DNA from: Cellulomonas chengniuliangii
GTDB lineage: Bacteria; Actinomycetota; Actinomycetes; Actinomycetales; Cellulomonadaceae
Length of the DNA: 64,000 nt
NCBI RefSeq assembly: GCF_024508335.1
Contig: NZ_CP101988.1
Location: 3,100,001 to 3,164,000 of the forward strand
Direction of reading: 5' to 3'
A model generated the notes under the pieces. That model was not told the origin of the DNA and searched no databases. It worked only from the letters and a program-made list of their open reading frames with translations. Positions 9,176 to 19,417 of this stretch are shown here, in pieces (within the stretch, counting starts at the first letter, position 1; each line of letters starts with the position of its first letter). A program made the position numbers and the translations under genes.

Positions 9176-10315
9176 ATGACTAGCCCTGAAAACGCGCGCA
9201 CGATGTGTCCCATGCTCAGCATCTCGGAGACGCTCGACCAGCAAGGCGCTGCTGCCAAGAAGAAGGCGGCCCTCACCCGGACCCCGGGCGTCTATCTCGT
9301 GCACACCATGCTCGCCGGGGCGTACATCGGCATCGGGGTCGTCATCATGACCACCGCCGGCGGCCCGCTGGCGGTGGCGGGGTCGCCGTGGGCCCCGCTG
9401 GTGCAGGGCCTGGTCTTCGGGGTCGCGCTGACCATCGTCGTGGTGGCCGGCGGCGAGCTCGCGACCTCCGCGATGATGACGCTGACCCAGGGCGCCCTCG
9501 GCAAGTCGATCAGCTGGGGCCGCGCCGCCGCGACCCTGGTCTTCTGCCTGGCGGGCAACTTCCTGGGCGCGCTGCTGTTCGCGACGCTGGTGCACCTCTC
9601 GGGCGCGCTCGGCCCCGCCACGGACGCCGGCCGCACGATCGCGTGGATGGTGGAGCACAAGGCCGCCGAGACGACCACCCAGCTGTTCTTCCGCGGCATC
9701 CTGTGCAACCTCCTGGTCTGCCTCGCGATCTGGTCGGCGGCGCGGCTGCGCTCGGAGGGAGCGAAGATCGCGATGATCTTCGCCTGCGTCATGGTGTTCA
9801 TCACCTCGGGCTTCGAGCACGTCGTCGCCAACATGACCACGTTCTCGCTGGGCCTGCTCGGTGGCCTGCCGCACGCCTCGTGGATGGAGCTGGGCCGCAA
9901 CGTCGCAGCCGTGGGCCTCGGCAACCTCGTCGGCGGCGGGTTGCTCGTCGGCGCCGCCTACGCCTACGCGGCGGGCCGCCCGGCGCCCCTCGAGGCCCCT
10001 GCCGTGGACCCGGCGCCCGCCGCCACCTCCGTCCCGGCGGGCGGCGCCCCGGCCGTGGCCGCCACGGCCGCGATGGCCACCGCCACATCCCTGGCCGCCA
10101 CCGCGAGCGCGACCTCCCCGGCGGGCATGGGCGCGGTCTCGACCGTGGGCACCGTGGGCGGCGTGGCCGCCGTGGGCGTCATCGCCCCCGTCGGTTCCGC
10201 CGCCTCCCGGCACGACGTCCCGCTGGTCCGCCGCCCTGGGCCGCTGGTCGCCGAGACGCCCGCAGCCGGTCGGCACGCCGACGGGGCGGGACGACGGACG
10301 CCGACCCGCCCCTGA
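9176..10315 (+). CDS. Formate/nitrite transporter (FNT) family channel with a long low-complexity tail
   Basis: A 379-residue protein. Residues about 30-275 hold six membrane segments typical of the FNT family (LVHTMLAGAYIGIGVVIMTT; GELATSAMMTLTQGAL; CLAGNFLGALLFATLVHLSG; FRGILCNLLVCLAIWSA; ACVMVFITSGFEHVVANM; LGNLVGGGLLVGAAYAYA). FNT channels pass small monovalent anions such as formate, nitrite or lactate. Beyond residue 275 there are about 105 extra residues rich in Ala, Val, Pro, Thr and Gly that the family lacks, probably disordered. A start at the internal ATG 9212 (MLSISETLDQQ) is equally plausible. The neighbouring OFA carrier suggests a shared theme of C1/C2 acid transport. Confidence 0.85.
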   Translation: MTSPENARTMCPMLSISETLDQQGAAAKKKAALTRTPGVYLVHTMLAGAYIGIGVVIMTTAGGPLAVAGSPWAPLVQGLVFGVALTIVVVAGGELATSAMMTLTQGALGKSISWGRAAATLVFCLAGNFLGALLFATLVHLSGALGPATDAGRTIAWMVEHKAAETTTQLFFRGILCNLLVCLAIWSAARLRSEGAKIAMIFACVMVFITSGFEHVVANMTTFSLGLLGGLPHASWMELGRNVAAVGLGNLVGGGLLVGAAYAYAAGRPAPLEAPAVDPAPAATSVPAGGAPAVAATAAMATATSLAATASATSPAGMGAVSTVGTVGGVAAVGVIAPVGSAASRHDVPLVRRPGPLVAETPAAGRHADGAGRRTPTRP

Positions 10316-10320
10316 CGGCG

Positions 10321-10527
10321 TCAGCCGCCGAAGAGCGCCCCCGCCTTCATCACGGTCTGCACGACCCCGTAGACCAGCAGGCCTCCCACGACGCCCCACA
10401 GGCCCAACGCCAGCATCCGCACCTTGGCGTTGCCGGCCGCCACGGGCGCCGGGACCGCCATCACCGGCGCCGGCTCGACGGGCTCTGCCTGCTCGTGCGT
10501 CACGGCTGACTGCTCGCGCGTGCTCAT
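10321..10527 (-). CDS. Small single-span membrane protein paired with the OFA MFS carrier
   Basis: 68 residues: a polar, Glu/Pro-rich N-terminus of about 35 residues and one membrane helix (MLALGLWGVVGGLLVYGVVQ). Its ATG at 10525-10527 is one base after the stop of the OFA-family carrier gene, so the two are cotranslated. Tiny one-helix proteins are annotated beside OFA-type MFS carriers in other actinobacteria as a 'small subunit'; the function is not known to me. It converges with the FNT gene, with 5 bases between the two stops. Confidence 0.7.
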   Translation of the reverse strand: MSTREQSAVTHEQAEPVEPAPVMAVPAPVAAGNAKVRMLALGLWGVVGGLLVYGVVQTVMKAGALFGG

Positions 10528-10528
10528 G

Positions 10529-11917
10529 TCATGACTCCTTCGTGGCGGCGGCGAGCTCGGGCTCGGTGGACTGGGGCTGGATCGACTCGGACTCGACGGG
10601 CACGGCCTCGGTGGGCTCGTGGTGCCGCGGATTGACGGCGCGGACCAGGATGTTGGCGACGAAGCCGATCACCAGCACCCCCGTCATGACCAGCAGCGAC
10701 GGCAGGTAGAGCGCGGCGCCCTCGACCCCTTGGGCGGCCCGGGCGTCGGCGATGCGGTTGACGATGAGCGGCCCCGCGATGCCGGCCGCCGACCACGCGG
10801 TCAGCAGGCGGCCGTGGATGGCGCCCACCTCGAAGGTGCCGAACAGGTCCTTGAGGTACGCCGGGATGGTGGCGAAGCCGCCGCCGTAGAAGCTGACGAT
10901 GAAGAAGGTCAGGACGACGAACAGCGCGACGGCCTGGCCGCCGATGGCCGCGAGGCCGCCGTACAGCAGCGCGCCGACCCCCAGGTAGATCACGTACATG
11001 CGCTTGCGGCCCAGCACGTCGGAGGTGGTCGACCACACGAAGCGCCCGCCCATGTTGGCCAGCGACAGCAGGCCCACGAACCCCGCGGCCGTGGCCGCGG
11101 TCACCGCCGGGAAGAAGTCCTGGATCATCGGCGACGCCTGCTCCAGGATGCCGATGCCGGCCGTCACGTTCGTGAACAGCACGATCCACAGCAGGTAGAA
11201 CTGCGGGGTCCGCACCGCGTTGCCCACCCGCACGTCGGCGTGGCTCTGCAGCGAGTTCTTCTTGGGCTGCGGCGTCCACCCCTCGGGCTTCCAGCCCGGC
11301 GCGGGAACCCGGATGACGATGGCGCCGCAGGCCATCAGGACGGCGTAGATGGCCGACAGCGTGAGCAGGGTGGGCACGATCGCGTCGGCCGGGTTGTCCG
11401 CGTAGGCGCCGAGCAGCCGGGCCGTGAGCGGGGAGGCGACCATCGCGCCTCCGCCGAAGCCCATGATCGCCAGGCCCGTGGCCAGCCCTGGGCGGTCGGG
11501 GAACCACTTGATGAGGGTGGACACCGGCGAGATGTAGCCGATGCCGAGCCCGATCCCGCCGAGGAATCCGTAGCCGAGGTAGACGACCCACAGCTGCTCG
11601 AGGGACACGCCGAGGGCGGCGACGAGGAAGCCGCTGACCCAGAACACGGCCGAGAGCACCATCGCCTTGCGAGGGCCGTTCCGTTCCATCCACTTGCCGC
11701 CGAACGCAGCGGAGAGCCCCAGCATCACGATCGCGATCGAGAAGATCACCGCGATGGAGGTGTGGCTCGAGCCGAACCGCTCGATGAGCGGGTTCTTGAA
11801 GACGCTGAACGCGTACACCTGCCCAATCGAGAGATGCACTGCAAGCGCAGCGGGCGGCACGAGCCACCGGTTGAAGCCGGGGGGAGCCACCGTGCGGCTC
11901 CTGTCGAGCAGGTTCAT
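10529..11917 (-). CDS. OFA-family MFS carrier (oxalate/formate antiporter-like)
   Basis: A 462-residue MFS protein with 12 predicted helices. It carries the OFA-type start WLVPPAALAVHLSIGQVYAF, the long first half with VYLGYGFLGGIGLGIGYISP, the WFPDRPGLATG motif and a SFYGGGFATIPAYLKDLFG segment, which characterise the oxalate:formate antiporter family. It exchanges or imports small carboxylates; the substrate cannot be read from sequence. GGAAGGA lies 6 bases before the ATG. Upstream (11990-12008) is an inverted repeat that could be an operator. The gene forms a two-gene operon with the 68-residue membrane protein. Confidence 0.85.
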   Translation of the reverse strand: MNLLDRSRTVAPPGFNRWLVPPAALAVHLSIGQVYAFSVFKNPLIERFGSSHTSIAVIFSIAIVMLGLSAAFGGKWMERNGPRKAMVLSAVFWVSGFLVAALGVSLEQLWVVYLGYGFLGGIGLGIGYISPVSTLIKWFPDRPGLATGLAIMGFGGGAMVASPLTARLLGAYADNPADAIVPTLLTLSAIYAVLMACGAIVIRVPAPGWKPEGWTPQPKKNSLQSHADVRVGNAVRTPQFYLLWIVLFTNVTAGIGILEQASPMIQDFFPAVTAATAAGFVGLLSLANMGGRFVWSTTSDVLGRKRMYVIYLGVGALLYGGLAAIGGQAVALFVVLTFFIVSFYGGGFATIPAYLKDLFGTFEVGAIHGRLLTAWSAAGIAGPLIVNRIADARAAQGVEGAALYLPSLLVMTGVLVIGFVANILVRAVNPRHHEPTEAVPVESESIQPQSTEPELAAATKES

Positions 11918-11989
11918 CGATGTCCTTCCACGTTGAAGGCCAGGTCAACCAGACCGGTTCCGGACATCCTCTGGGAGCGCGCAACGCTC

Positions 11990-12008
11990 TGACCAGGGAC
12001 TTTGGTCA
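11990..12008. promoter_or_regulatory. Inverted repeat in the divergent promoter region (candidate GntR-type operator)
   Basis: TGACCA (11990-11995) and TGGTCA (12003-12008) form a perfect 6-base dyad with a 7-base spacer. It lies between the OFA carrier gene (-) and the membrane protein gene (+). The half sites resemble those of FadR-subfamily GntR regulators. No regulator gene is adjacent, so this is only a candidate. Confidence 0.25.
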
Positions 12009-12098
12009 CGACGAGCGGTAGATGACCCTCCCCCCTACGGTGAGTGGCGACGGCTGCGCCGTGACCTGGCGCCCGCATGGCCGACCAAGGAGCACACC

Positions 12099-12938
12099 AT
12101 GAGCACCTCCGACCCGGAGCGCCCGACCCCGCCGGAATCCCCTGGCCGTCCCACCACCGGGCGCCTCTCGTCGAACGAGCCCGCGACCCGCGACGCGGGC
12201 GCCGCGCCGGACGTCGGCGCGGCGTCGGACCCGCCGTCGGACCGCCCGGTCGGGGCGCCGTCGGACCGCCCGGTCGGCGCGGTGCGGGGCACGACCCCGA
12301 CGCACGCGGTCGGGCCGGCCGTCGCCCACGACACCGCCGCTCCCCCGGCCACGAGCGCCCCGGTCCCCCACGACCACGGCACGCCGAACCCGCGCGAGCA
12401 GACGGCGCCGAGCCCTCGCGAGCAGACGGCGCCCGAGCCCCTCACCGAGCACCCCACGGAGGACGAGCCGCACGGCGCCGGGTTCGGGGGCCACCTGCTC
12501 GGCGTGCTGGTCGGCGCGGTGCTCTCGGTCTTCGCGTTGGTCCTGCTGCTGCTCGGCCAGTCGCGCATCCTGGGCTCCGACGACCCGACGGTGGCGAACG
12601 GCGTGGGCATCGTGCTCGTGACCCTCGCTGTGCTGCTGTTCGCCACGATCGCCTACCTGGGCGTGTGGACGGCGGCGCTGCCGATCACCGGCGGGGTGGT
12701 GCTGACCGTCATCGGCGGCTTCTACCTGTACTTCCCCTCCGCGGCCAGCGACGAGACGCTGCGCCTCCTGGCGACCGACGCGTCCCGGACCACGGTGATC
12801 TACGGCGTCATCGCCAGCACTGTGGGCGTCACGTTCGTGGTCGGCGTGCTGCTGCTCGCGGCCGGATGCGCGCTCGTGGTGGCCCGTCGACGAGGCCGGG
12901 CGCTGGGCGTGGCGCGGGAGCGGCTGCGGACGCCATGA
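12099..12938 (+). CDS. Integral membrane protein with a disordered repetitive N-terminus
   Basis: 279 residues. The first 125 or so are Pro/Ala/Thr-rich and contain short direct repeats ([32 protein letters not shown]). The second half has four membrane helices ([79 protein letters not shown]) and a basic C-terminal tail. AAGGAG lies 6 bases before the ATG. I do not recognise the family; similar proteins are common uncharacterised actinobacterial membrane proteins. It is transcribed towards acs, with a gap of over 100 bases. Confidence 0.7.
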   Translation: MSTSDPERPTPPESPGRPTTGRLSSNEPATRDAGAAPDVGAASDPPSDRPVGAPSDRPVGAVRGTTPTHAVGPAVAHDTAAPPATSAPVPHDHGTPNPREQTAPSPREQTAPEPLTEHPTEDEPHGAGFGGHLLGVLVGAVLSVFALVLLLLGQSRILGSDDPTVANGVGIVLVTLAVLLFATIAYLGVWTAALPITGGVVLTVIGGFYLYFPSAASDETLRLLATDASRTTVIYGVIASTVGVTFVVGVLLLAAGCALVVARRRGRALGVARERLRTP

Positions 12939-12985
12939 CGCGTCTCAGATGTCCGGACCAGCAGACGAACCGGGACGCTCCCCCC

Positions 12986-12991
12986 TAGAGT
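12986..12991 (+). promoter_or_regulatory. Candidate -10 element upstream of acs
   Basis: TAGAGT fits the actinobacterial -10 pattern TAnnnT and ends five bases before an in-frame ATG at 12997. If transcription starts six to seven bases after it, the message is either leaderless for the 12997 start or has a leader of about 54 bases carrying the AGGAGG used by the GTG at 13051. No convincing -35 element is visible. Confidence 0.3.
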
Positions 12992-13050
12992 GCGACATGG
13001 CACTCGAAATCCCACGCCGCACCAACGTCGTTGCGCAGGAGGTATTTTCC

Positions 13051-15120
<2,070 letters not shown>

Positions 15121-15123
15121 TCT

Positions 15124-16572
15124 GTGGCGGTGCTGGAGTCCTCCGGCGCGCCCAGCGAGGCCCACCCGCTCCAGGACGGCGATGGCGCGAGCCAGCCGTC
15201 CTGGCGGCGGGTGGCTCGCGGGCCGTGGGTCGTGGCGGCGGCGGCCGGGGCTCTCTATATCGGGTTCTCGTGGTCCCAGTGGCGCCGCTTCGAGTCCCTG
15301 TCGTGGGACCTGGGCATCTTCACCCAGCTCGCGCAGCGGTACGCGGGCCTGGAGGCGCCGATCGTCACGATCAAGGGCGAGGGCTTCAACCTGCTCGGCG
15401 ACCACTTCCACCCGTTGCTCGTCCTGCTCGGCCCGGTGTACGCGGTGTTCCCCAGCGCGCTGACCCTGCTGGTGGTCCAAGGGCTCCTCCTCGCCGCGTC
15501 GGTGCTCGTGATCGCCCGGGAGGCGGCCCGCCGGCTCGAGCCGGCCGCTGGCGTGGCGATCGGGGGCGCCTACGCGGTGAGCTTCGGGGTGGTCGGGGCG
15601 ATGGCCGCCCAGTTCCACGAGATCGCCTTCGCGATGCCGCTGCTCGCCGTGGCGCTCGTGGCTCTGCTGCGCCGACGCTGGCTGGCGTGCGCGCTGTGGG
15701 CGGCCCCGCTGGTGCTGGTCAAGGAGGACCTGGGGCTCACGGTCGCCATGCTGGGCGCGGTCCTGGCCTGGCGCAGCCGGCGGCCGGTCGGCGTGCTGCT
15801 CCTGGGATGGGGCCTCGGATGGTTCATCCTCACGACCTACGTGCTCATCCCCGCGCTGAGCACCCGCGACCAGTGGGACTACGGCAGCAGGGTCGACGTC
15901 GGGGCGTTCGCCTCCCAGCCGTGGTTGGCGGCGTTGGCGCTGGTCGACGACAGGGACAAGGTCGCCACGTTGGCGATGCTCGTCGCGGTGACGGGCCTGA
16001 TCGGGCTGCGGTCGCCGATCCTCCTGGTGGCGGCCCCCACGATCGCCTGGCGTTTCCTCGCCGACTACGAGGGGTACTGGGCGCACACCTGGCACTACAG
16101 CGCCGTGCTGATGCCCATCGCGTTCGCGGCACTGATCGACGGGATCCGGCGAGCCCGGGTCTCGCCCCGGCGCTGGCTGCGGCGGTACAGCGTGATGGCG
16201 GTCCCGGTGGCAGTCACCGTCGCGGTGATGCTGACGCCCCGGCTCGCCCTCAACCAGCTGTCCCACGCCGCGTTCTACCAGTCGCCGCCCCGCGCGGCGG
16301 AGGCGCGGGCAGTGCTCGGGAAGGTGCCCGAGGACGTGGTCGTCGCGACGGACGTGGGCCTGATGTCGTACCTCGTGGACGACCGACAGGTCTACTTCGT
16401 GGGCGCGGCGGGCAACCCCGCGCCCGACTACGTGCTGATCGACGCCCAGGGCGGCGGTTGGACCCCGGCGCCGCCGGACGCGGCGGCGTACGCCGAGCAG
16501 CTGCATCCCGGCGTCAACTACTGGCTGGTCCACGACCAGGGCGGCTTCCAGCTCGCCGAGCGCCACCACTAG
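15124..16572 (+). CDS. DUF2079 polytopic membrane protein
   Basis: 482 residues. After a polar N-terminus it has about ten membrane helices and the DUF2079 hallmarks: WDLGIFTQLAQRYA in the first loop, GDHFHPLLVLLGPVY, AMAAQFHEIAFAMPLLAVAL and LVKEDLGLTVAMLG, which resemble the acidic loop pattern of GT-C glycosyltransferases. A soluble C-terminal part contains a VVVATDVGLMSYLVDDRQVYF segment. The biochemical role of the family is unknown to me; a lipid-linked sugar transferase is a guess from the fold pattern. The GTG starts 3 bases after the acs stop, so the two are probably cotranscribed, though they share no obvious pathway. Confidence 0.75.
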   Translation: MAVLESSGAPSEAHPLQDGDGASQPSWRRVARGPWVVAAAAGALYIGFSWSQWRRFESLSWDLGIFTQLAQRYAGLEAPIVTIKGEGFNLLGDHFHPLLVLLGPVYAVFPSALTLLVVQGLLLAASVLVIAREAARRLEPAAGVAIGGAYAVSFGVVGAMAAQFHEIAFAMPLLAVALVALLRRRWLACALWAAPLVLVKEDLGLTVAMLGAVLAWRSRRPVGVLLLGWGLGWFILTTYVLIPALSTRDQWDYGSRVDVGAFASQPWLAALALVDDRDKVATLAMLVAVTGLIGLRSPILLVAAPTIAWRFLADYEGYWAHTWHYSAVLMPIAFAALIDGIRRARVSPRRWLRRYSVMAVPVAVTVAVMLTPRLALNQLSHAAFYQSPPRAAEARAVLGKVPEDVVVATDVGLMSYLVDDRQVYFVGAAGNPAPDYVLIDAQGGGWTPAPPDAAAYAEQLHPGVNYWLVHDQGGFQLAERHH

Positions 16573-16660
16573 CGGAGTGCTCAGCCGTCCGCCTGCCCCA
16601 CCACCATGCCCTCGATCGCCCCGCGCGCTGTCTGACGACCGCCTTCCCAGCGCCGAGGGT

Positions 16661-16703
16661 GAAGCGTTTCGCGCCATGGGGCGCGTCCGATTCCTCTGAT
16701 AAT
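16661..16703 (+). promoter_or_regulatory. Candidate promoter and LacI-type operator of the mannanase gene
   Basis: The gap before the mannanase (16573-16844) holds GAAGCGTTTC (16661-16670), a CG-centred dyad with one mismatch as recognised by LacI-family regulators, and an AT-rich TGATAAT (16697-16703) that looks like an extended -10 element. This would let a sugar-sensing LacI-type repressor control the gene. The rest of the gap shows no gene. Confidence 0.3.
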
Positions 16704-16844
16704 TCTGTGGCCGAAGAAAGTCCCCGGCGCACTGCTGCGCAGCGGACCGCCGACGGTGGACCACCACCGCGCCTCGACGAAGAGCCGCCCCCGAGGACGT
16801 GGACCGCCGGCCCCCTCTCGAGCGGCCCCCGGAACGAGGACGCC

Positions 16845-18230
16845 ATGAGAACGCGACTCTCCGTGCTGGCCGGAGCCTTCGTGGCTGCGACCGCACTGGC
16901 GCTGGGCGGGATCACCGCGGCCAACGCCGCGACCCCGGTCGGCCTGCACATCGAGGACGGCAGGCTCGTCGAGCGGAACGGCACACCCTTCGTGGCCCGC
17001 GGCGTGAGCCACGCCCACACCTGGTACGCCGGCCAGACCGGCGCCTTCGCCGACATCAAGGCGGCGGGCGCCAACGCTGTGCGCGTGGTCCTGTCCAGCG
17101 GCGACCGGTGGACCAAGAACGACGCCGCCGATGTGGCCGACGTCGTCAGCCGGTGCAAGGCCAACAAGCTCGTCTGCATGCTCGAGGTGCACGACACCAC
17201 CGGCTACGGGGAGGAGGGCGCCGCGATCACGCTCGACCAGGCCGTGGACTACTGGGTCAGCGTCAAGTCGGCGATCGAGGGCCAGGAGGACTACGTCCAG
17301 CTCAACATCGGCAACGAGCCCTACGGCAACAGCGAGTCGGTCAACGCGGGGTGGGCGTCCGACACCTCCGCCGCGATCAAGCGCCTGCGGGCCGCCGGCT
17401 TCAAGCACAACATCGTGGTCGACGCGCCGAACTGGGGCCAGGACTGGCGCGGCATCATGCGGGACAACGCGGCGACCGTCTTCGCCGCCGACCCGGACGC
17501 GAACACGCTGTTCTCGGTGCACATGTACGGCGTGTACGGCCAGGCCTCGACCATCACGTCGTACCTCAAGGCGTTCACCGACGCCCGGCTGCCCCTCGTC
17601 ATCGGCGAGTTCGGCTTCGACCACTCGGACGGAGACGTCGACGAGGACACGATCATGTCCGAGGCGCAGCGCCTGGGCATCGGCTACTACGGCTGGTCAT
17701 GGTCGGGCAACGGCGGCGGCGTGGAGTACCTGGACCTCGTCACCGGCTTCGACCCGAAGCGGTTGAGCCCGTGGGGCCAGCGGCTCATCAACGGCGCCAA
17801 CGGCATCGCCGCCACCTCCCGGCAGGCCACGGTGTACGGCGTCAACCCGACCAGCCCGCCGCCCACGACTCCCCCACCGACGACTCCCCCGCCCACCACG
17901 CCGCCGCCGACCACCCCGCCGCCGACTGGGCGCGCCTGCGCCGCGACGCTCGTCGTGCAGAACTCCTGGCCGGGCGGCTTCCAGGGCGCCGTCACCGTCA
18001 CGGCCGGCCCAGCCATGCTGAGCGGCTGGTCCACGTCCTTCACCCTCCCGTCGGGCTCGAGCGTGGCCCAGGCCTGGAACGGCGTGGCGACCACGGCGGG
18101 CGGGGTGACGACGGTGCGGAATGCCGCCTGGAACGGCCTGCTCGACGCCAACGGATCGGCGGCCTACGGGTTCATCGGCTCCGGCGCGGCCCCGACCGGG
18201 ATCGTGCCGGTCGGCTGCACCGCGAGCTGA
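16845..18230 (+). CDS. Secreted GH5 beta-mannanase with C-terminal CBM2
   Basis: 461 residues. A signal peptide (MRTRLSVLAGAFVAATALAL, then AANAA) ends near residue 29. The catalytic domain (30-333) has RGVSHAHTWYAG, typical of GH5 subfamily 8 mannanases, the acid/base Glu158 in LNIGNEPYG and the nucleophile Glu255 in LVIGEFGF. A linker of repeated PPTTP (335-362) leads to a family 2 carbohydrate-binding module (363-461) with its Cys pair (ACAATL, GCTAS) and the aromatic motifs NSWPGGFQ and NAAWNG. It should cut beta-1,4-mannan outside the cell while bound to cellulose or similar polymers. GAGGA precedes the ATG. Endoglucanase activity is a less likely alternative. Confidence 0.9.
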   Translation: MRTRLSVLAGAFVAATALALGGITAANAATPVGLHIEDGRLVERNGTPFVARGVSHAHTWYAGQTGAFADIKAAGANAVRVVLSSGDRWTKNDAADVADVVSRCKANKLVCMLEVHDTTGYGEEGAAITLDQAVDYWVSVKSAIEGQEDYVQLNIGNEPYGNSESVNAGWASDTSAAIKRLRAAGFKHNIVVDAPNWGQDWRGIMRDNAATVFAADPDANTLFSVHMYGVYGQASTITSYLKAFTDARLPLVIGEFGFDHSDGDVDEDTIMSEAQRLGIGYYGWSWSGNGGGVEYLDLVTGFDPKRLSPWGQRLINGANGIAATSRQATVYGVNPTSPPPTTPPPTTPPPTTPPPTTPPPTGRACAATLVVQNSWPGGFQGAVTVTAGPAMLSGWSTSFTLPSGSSVAQAWNGVATTAGGVTTVRNAAWNGLLDANGSAAYGFIGSGAAPTGIVPVGCTAS

Positions 18231-18241
18231 CTCCCTGATCT

Positions 18242-18341
18242 GATCGCCGCACGGATCTCGCGGCGATCACCGAGACAGGGCCCGCAGGCGTGGTGGAGCC
18301 CAACCCCCTGGGGCTCCACCACGCTCCGCGGGCCCTGTCTC
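18242..18341 (+). terminator. Double hairpin terminator region after the mannanase gene
   Basis: Two inverted repeats stand in series. The first has perfect 9-base arms GATCGCCGC (18242-18250) and GCGGCGATC (18260-18268). The second (18272-18341) has arms of about 30 bases, GAGACAGGGCCCGC plus GCGTGGTGGAGCCC on the left, with only a small bulge. There is no T-run. Stable hairpins without T-runs are usual at actinobacterial gene ends, and mshD follows. Confidence 0.75.
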
Positions 18342-18417
18342 ATGCCGTCCCGCGCGGTCGTGGTCCGGCAGGGCGTCGCGGCAGCACGGGCACGAGCGGC
18401 TGTGGTGGGATGGGCCG

Positions 18418-19413
18418 ATGGTGGACATCCGCACAGTTCGGGACCCTCTCGCGGCCCCCGTGGCCCAGGCCGTGCGCTCACTCGCGGCGCGCGCCCACGA
18501 GGTCGACGGGGTGCCGCCCTTGTCCGAGCAGCCGCTGCTGTGGCTGTCCGACGCGGCCGCTCCCGCCGTCCATCTGCTCGCGCAGGGGCCCGACGGCGCC
18601 CTCCTGGGCTACGCGCAGCTCGACCTGCGCGCCCCCGAGGGCGCCACGGCCGAGATCGCGGTCGATCCCGCCGCACGACGCCAGGGCGTCGGGCGATCGC
18701 TCGTCGAGCACGCGCAGGCCGTCGCCGCGGAGCGAGCCGGGCGGCTCGACGCCTGGGCGCACGGCGACCTGCCCGCGGCCCGGGCGCTGGCGGAGGCCGT
18801 CGGCATGGAGCCGGTCCGGGAGCTGTGGCAGATGCGGATGCCCCTCGCCCGGGGCCGCGCCGCCGCGGGCGCCGAGCAGGCCGAGGAGCCCCGCCCCGGC
18901 CCCGCGACGCGGAACAGCGGCGGCGCACTCCCGGCGGGGGTCACGCTGCCTGCTGGCGTCACGGTGCGCGAGTTCGTCCCCGCCCAGGACGAGGACGCCT
19001 GGGTCCGCCTGAACGCGCGCGCCTTCGCCGATCACCCGACGCAGGGCCGCCTGACACGGACTGACCTGCTGGCCCGCGAGGCCGAGCCGTGGTTCGACGC
19101 CGCGGGCTTCTGGCTGGCGGAGCGCGACGGGCGCCTGCTGGGGTCGATGTGGACCAAGGTCGCCGAGCCGGGCGTCGGGGAGATCTACGTGCTCGGCATC
19201 GACCCCGACGCGCAAGGGCTGGGGCTGGGCGGCGCCCTGACCGCGCTGGCGGTCGAGGCGCTGCGAGACCGCGGCCTGCACACCGCCGAGCTGTACACCT
19301 CGGGCCACAACGAGCGTGCGATCCGCACCTACGCGCGGGCGGGCTTCACACGCTCCAGCCTGGACGTGATGTACGGGACGCCTGCCCCGAGCACGCCGTC
19401 AGTGACACGATGA
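18418..19413 (+). CDS. mshD: Mycothiol synthase
   Basis: 331 residues with two GNAT acetyltransferase domains. The first has the acetyl-CoA loop [15 protein letters not shown] (about residues 83-97); the second, the active one in known MshD, has [18 protein letters not shown] (about 262) and the family motifs [15 protein letters not shown] and [18 protein letters not shown]. MshD acetylates Cys-GlcN-Ins in the last step of mycothiol biosynthesis, the main thiol of actinobacteria. It begins an operon with ppk1 (gap of 4 bases) and a Nudix gene. No clear ribosome binding site is seen. Confidence 0.9.
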   Translation: MVDIRTVRDPLAAPVAQAVRSLAARAHEVDGVPPLSEQPLLWLSDAAAPAVHLLAQGPDGALLGYAQLDLRAPEGATAEIAVDPAARRQGVGRSLVEHAQAVAAERAGRLDAWAHGDLPAARALAEAVGMEPVRELWQMRMPLARGRAAAGAEQAEEPRPGPATRNSGGALPAGVTLPAGVTVREFVPAQDEDAWVRLNARAFADHPTQGRLTRTDLLAREAEPWFDAAGFWLAERDGRLLGSMWTKVAEPGVGEIYVLGIDPDAQGLGLGGALTALAVEALRDRGLHTAELYTSGHNERAIRTYARAGFTRSSLDVMYGTPAPSTPSVTR

Positions 19414-19417
19414 ACAT

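Noticed and set aside
10011-10200. GC-rich imperfect repeats in the FNT tail as a regulatory array
   Set aside because: They follow codon periodicity for Ala/Val/Gly runs and are better explained as low-complexity coding sequence.
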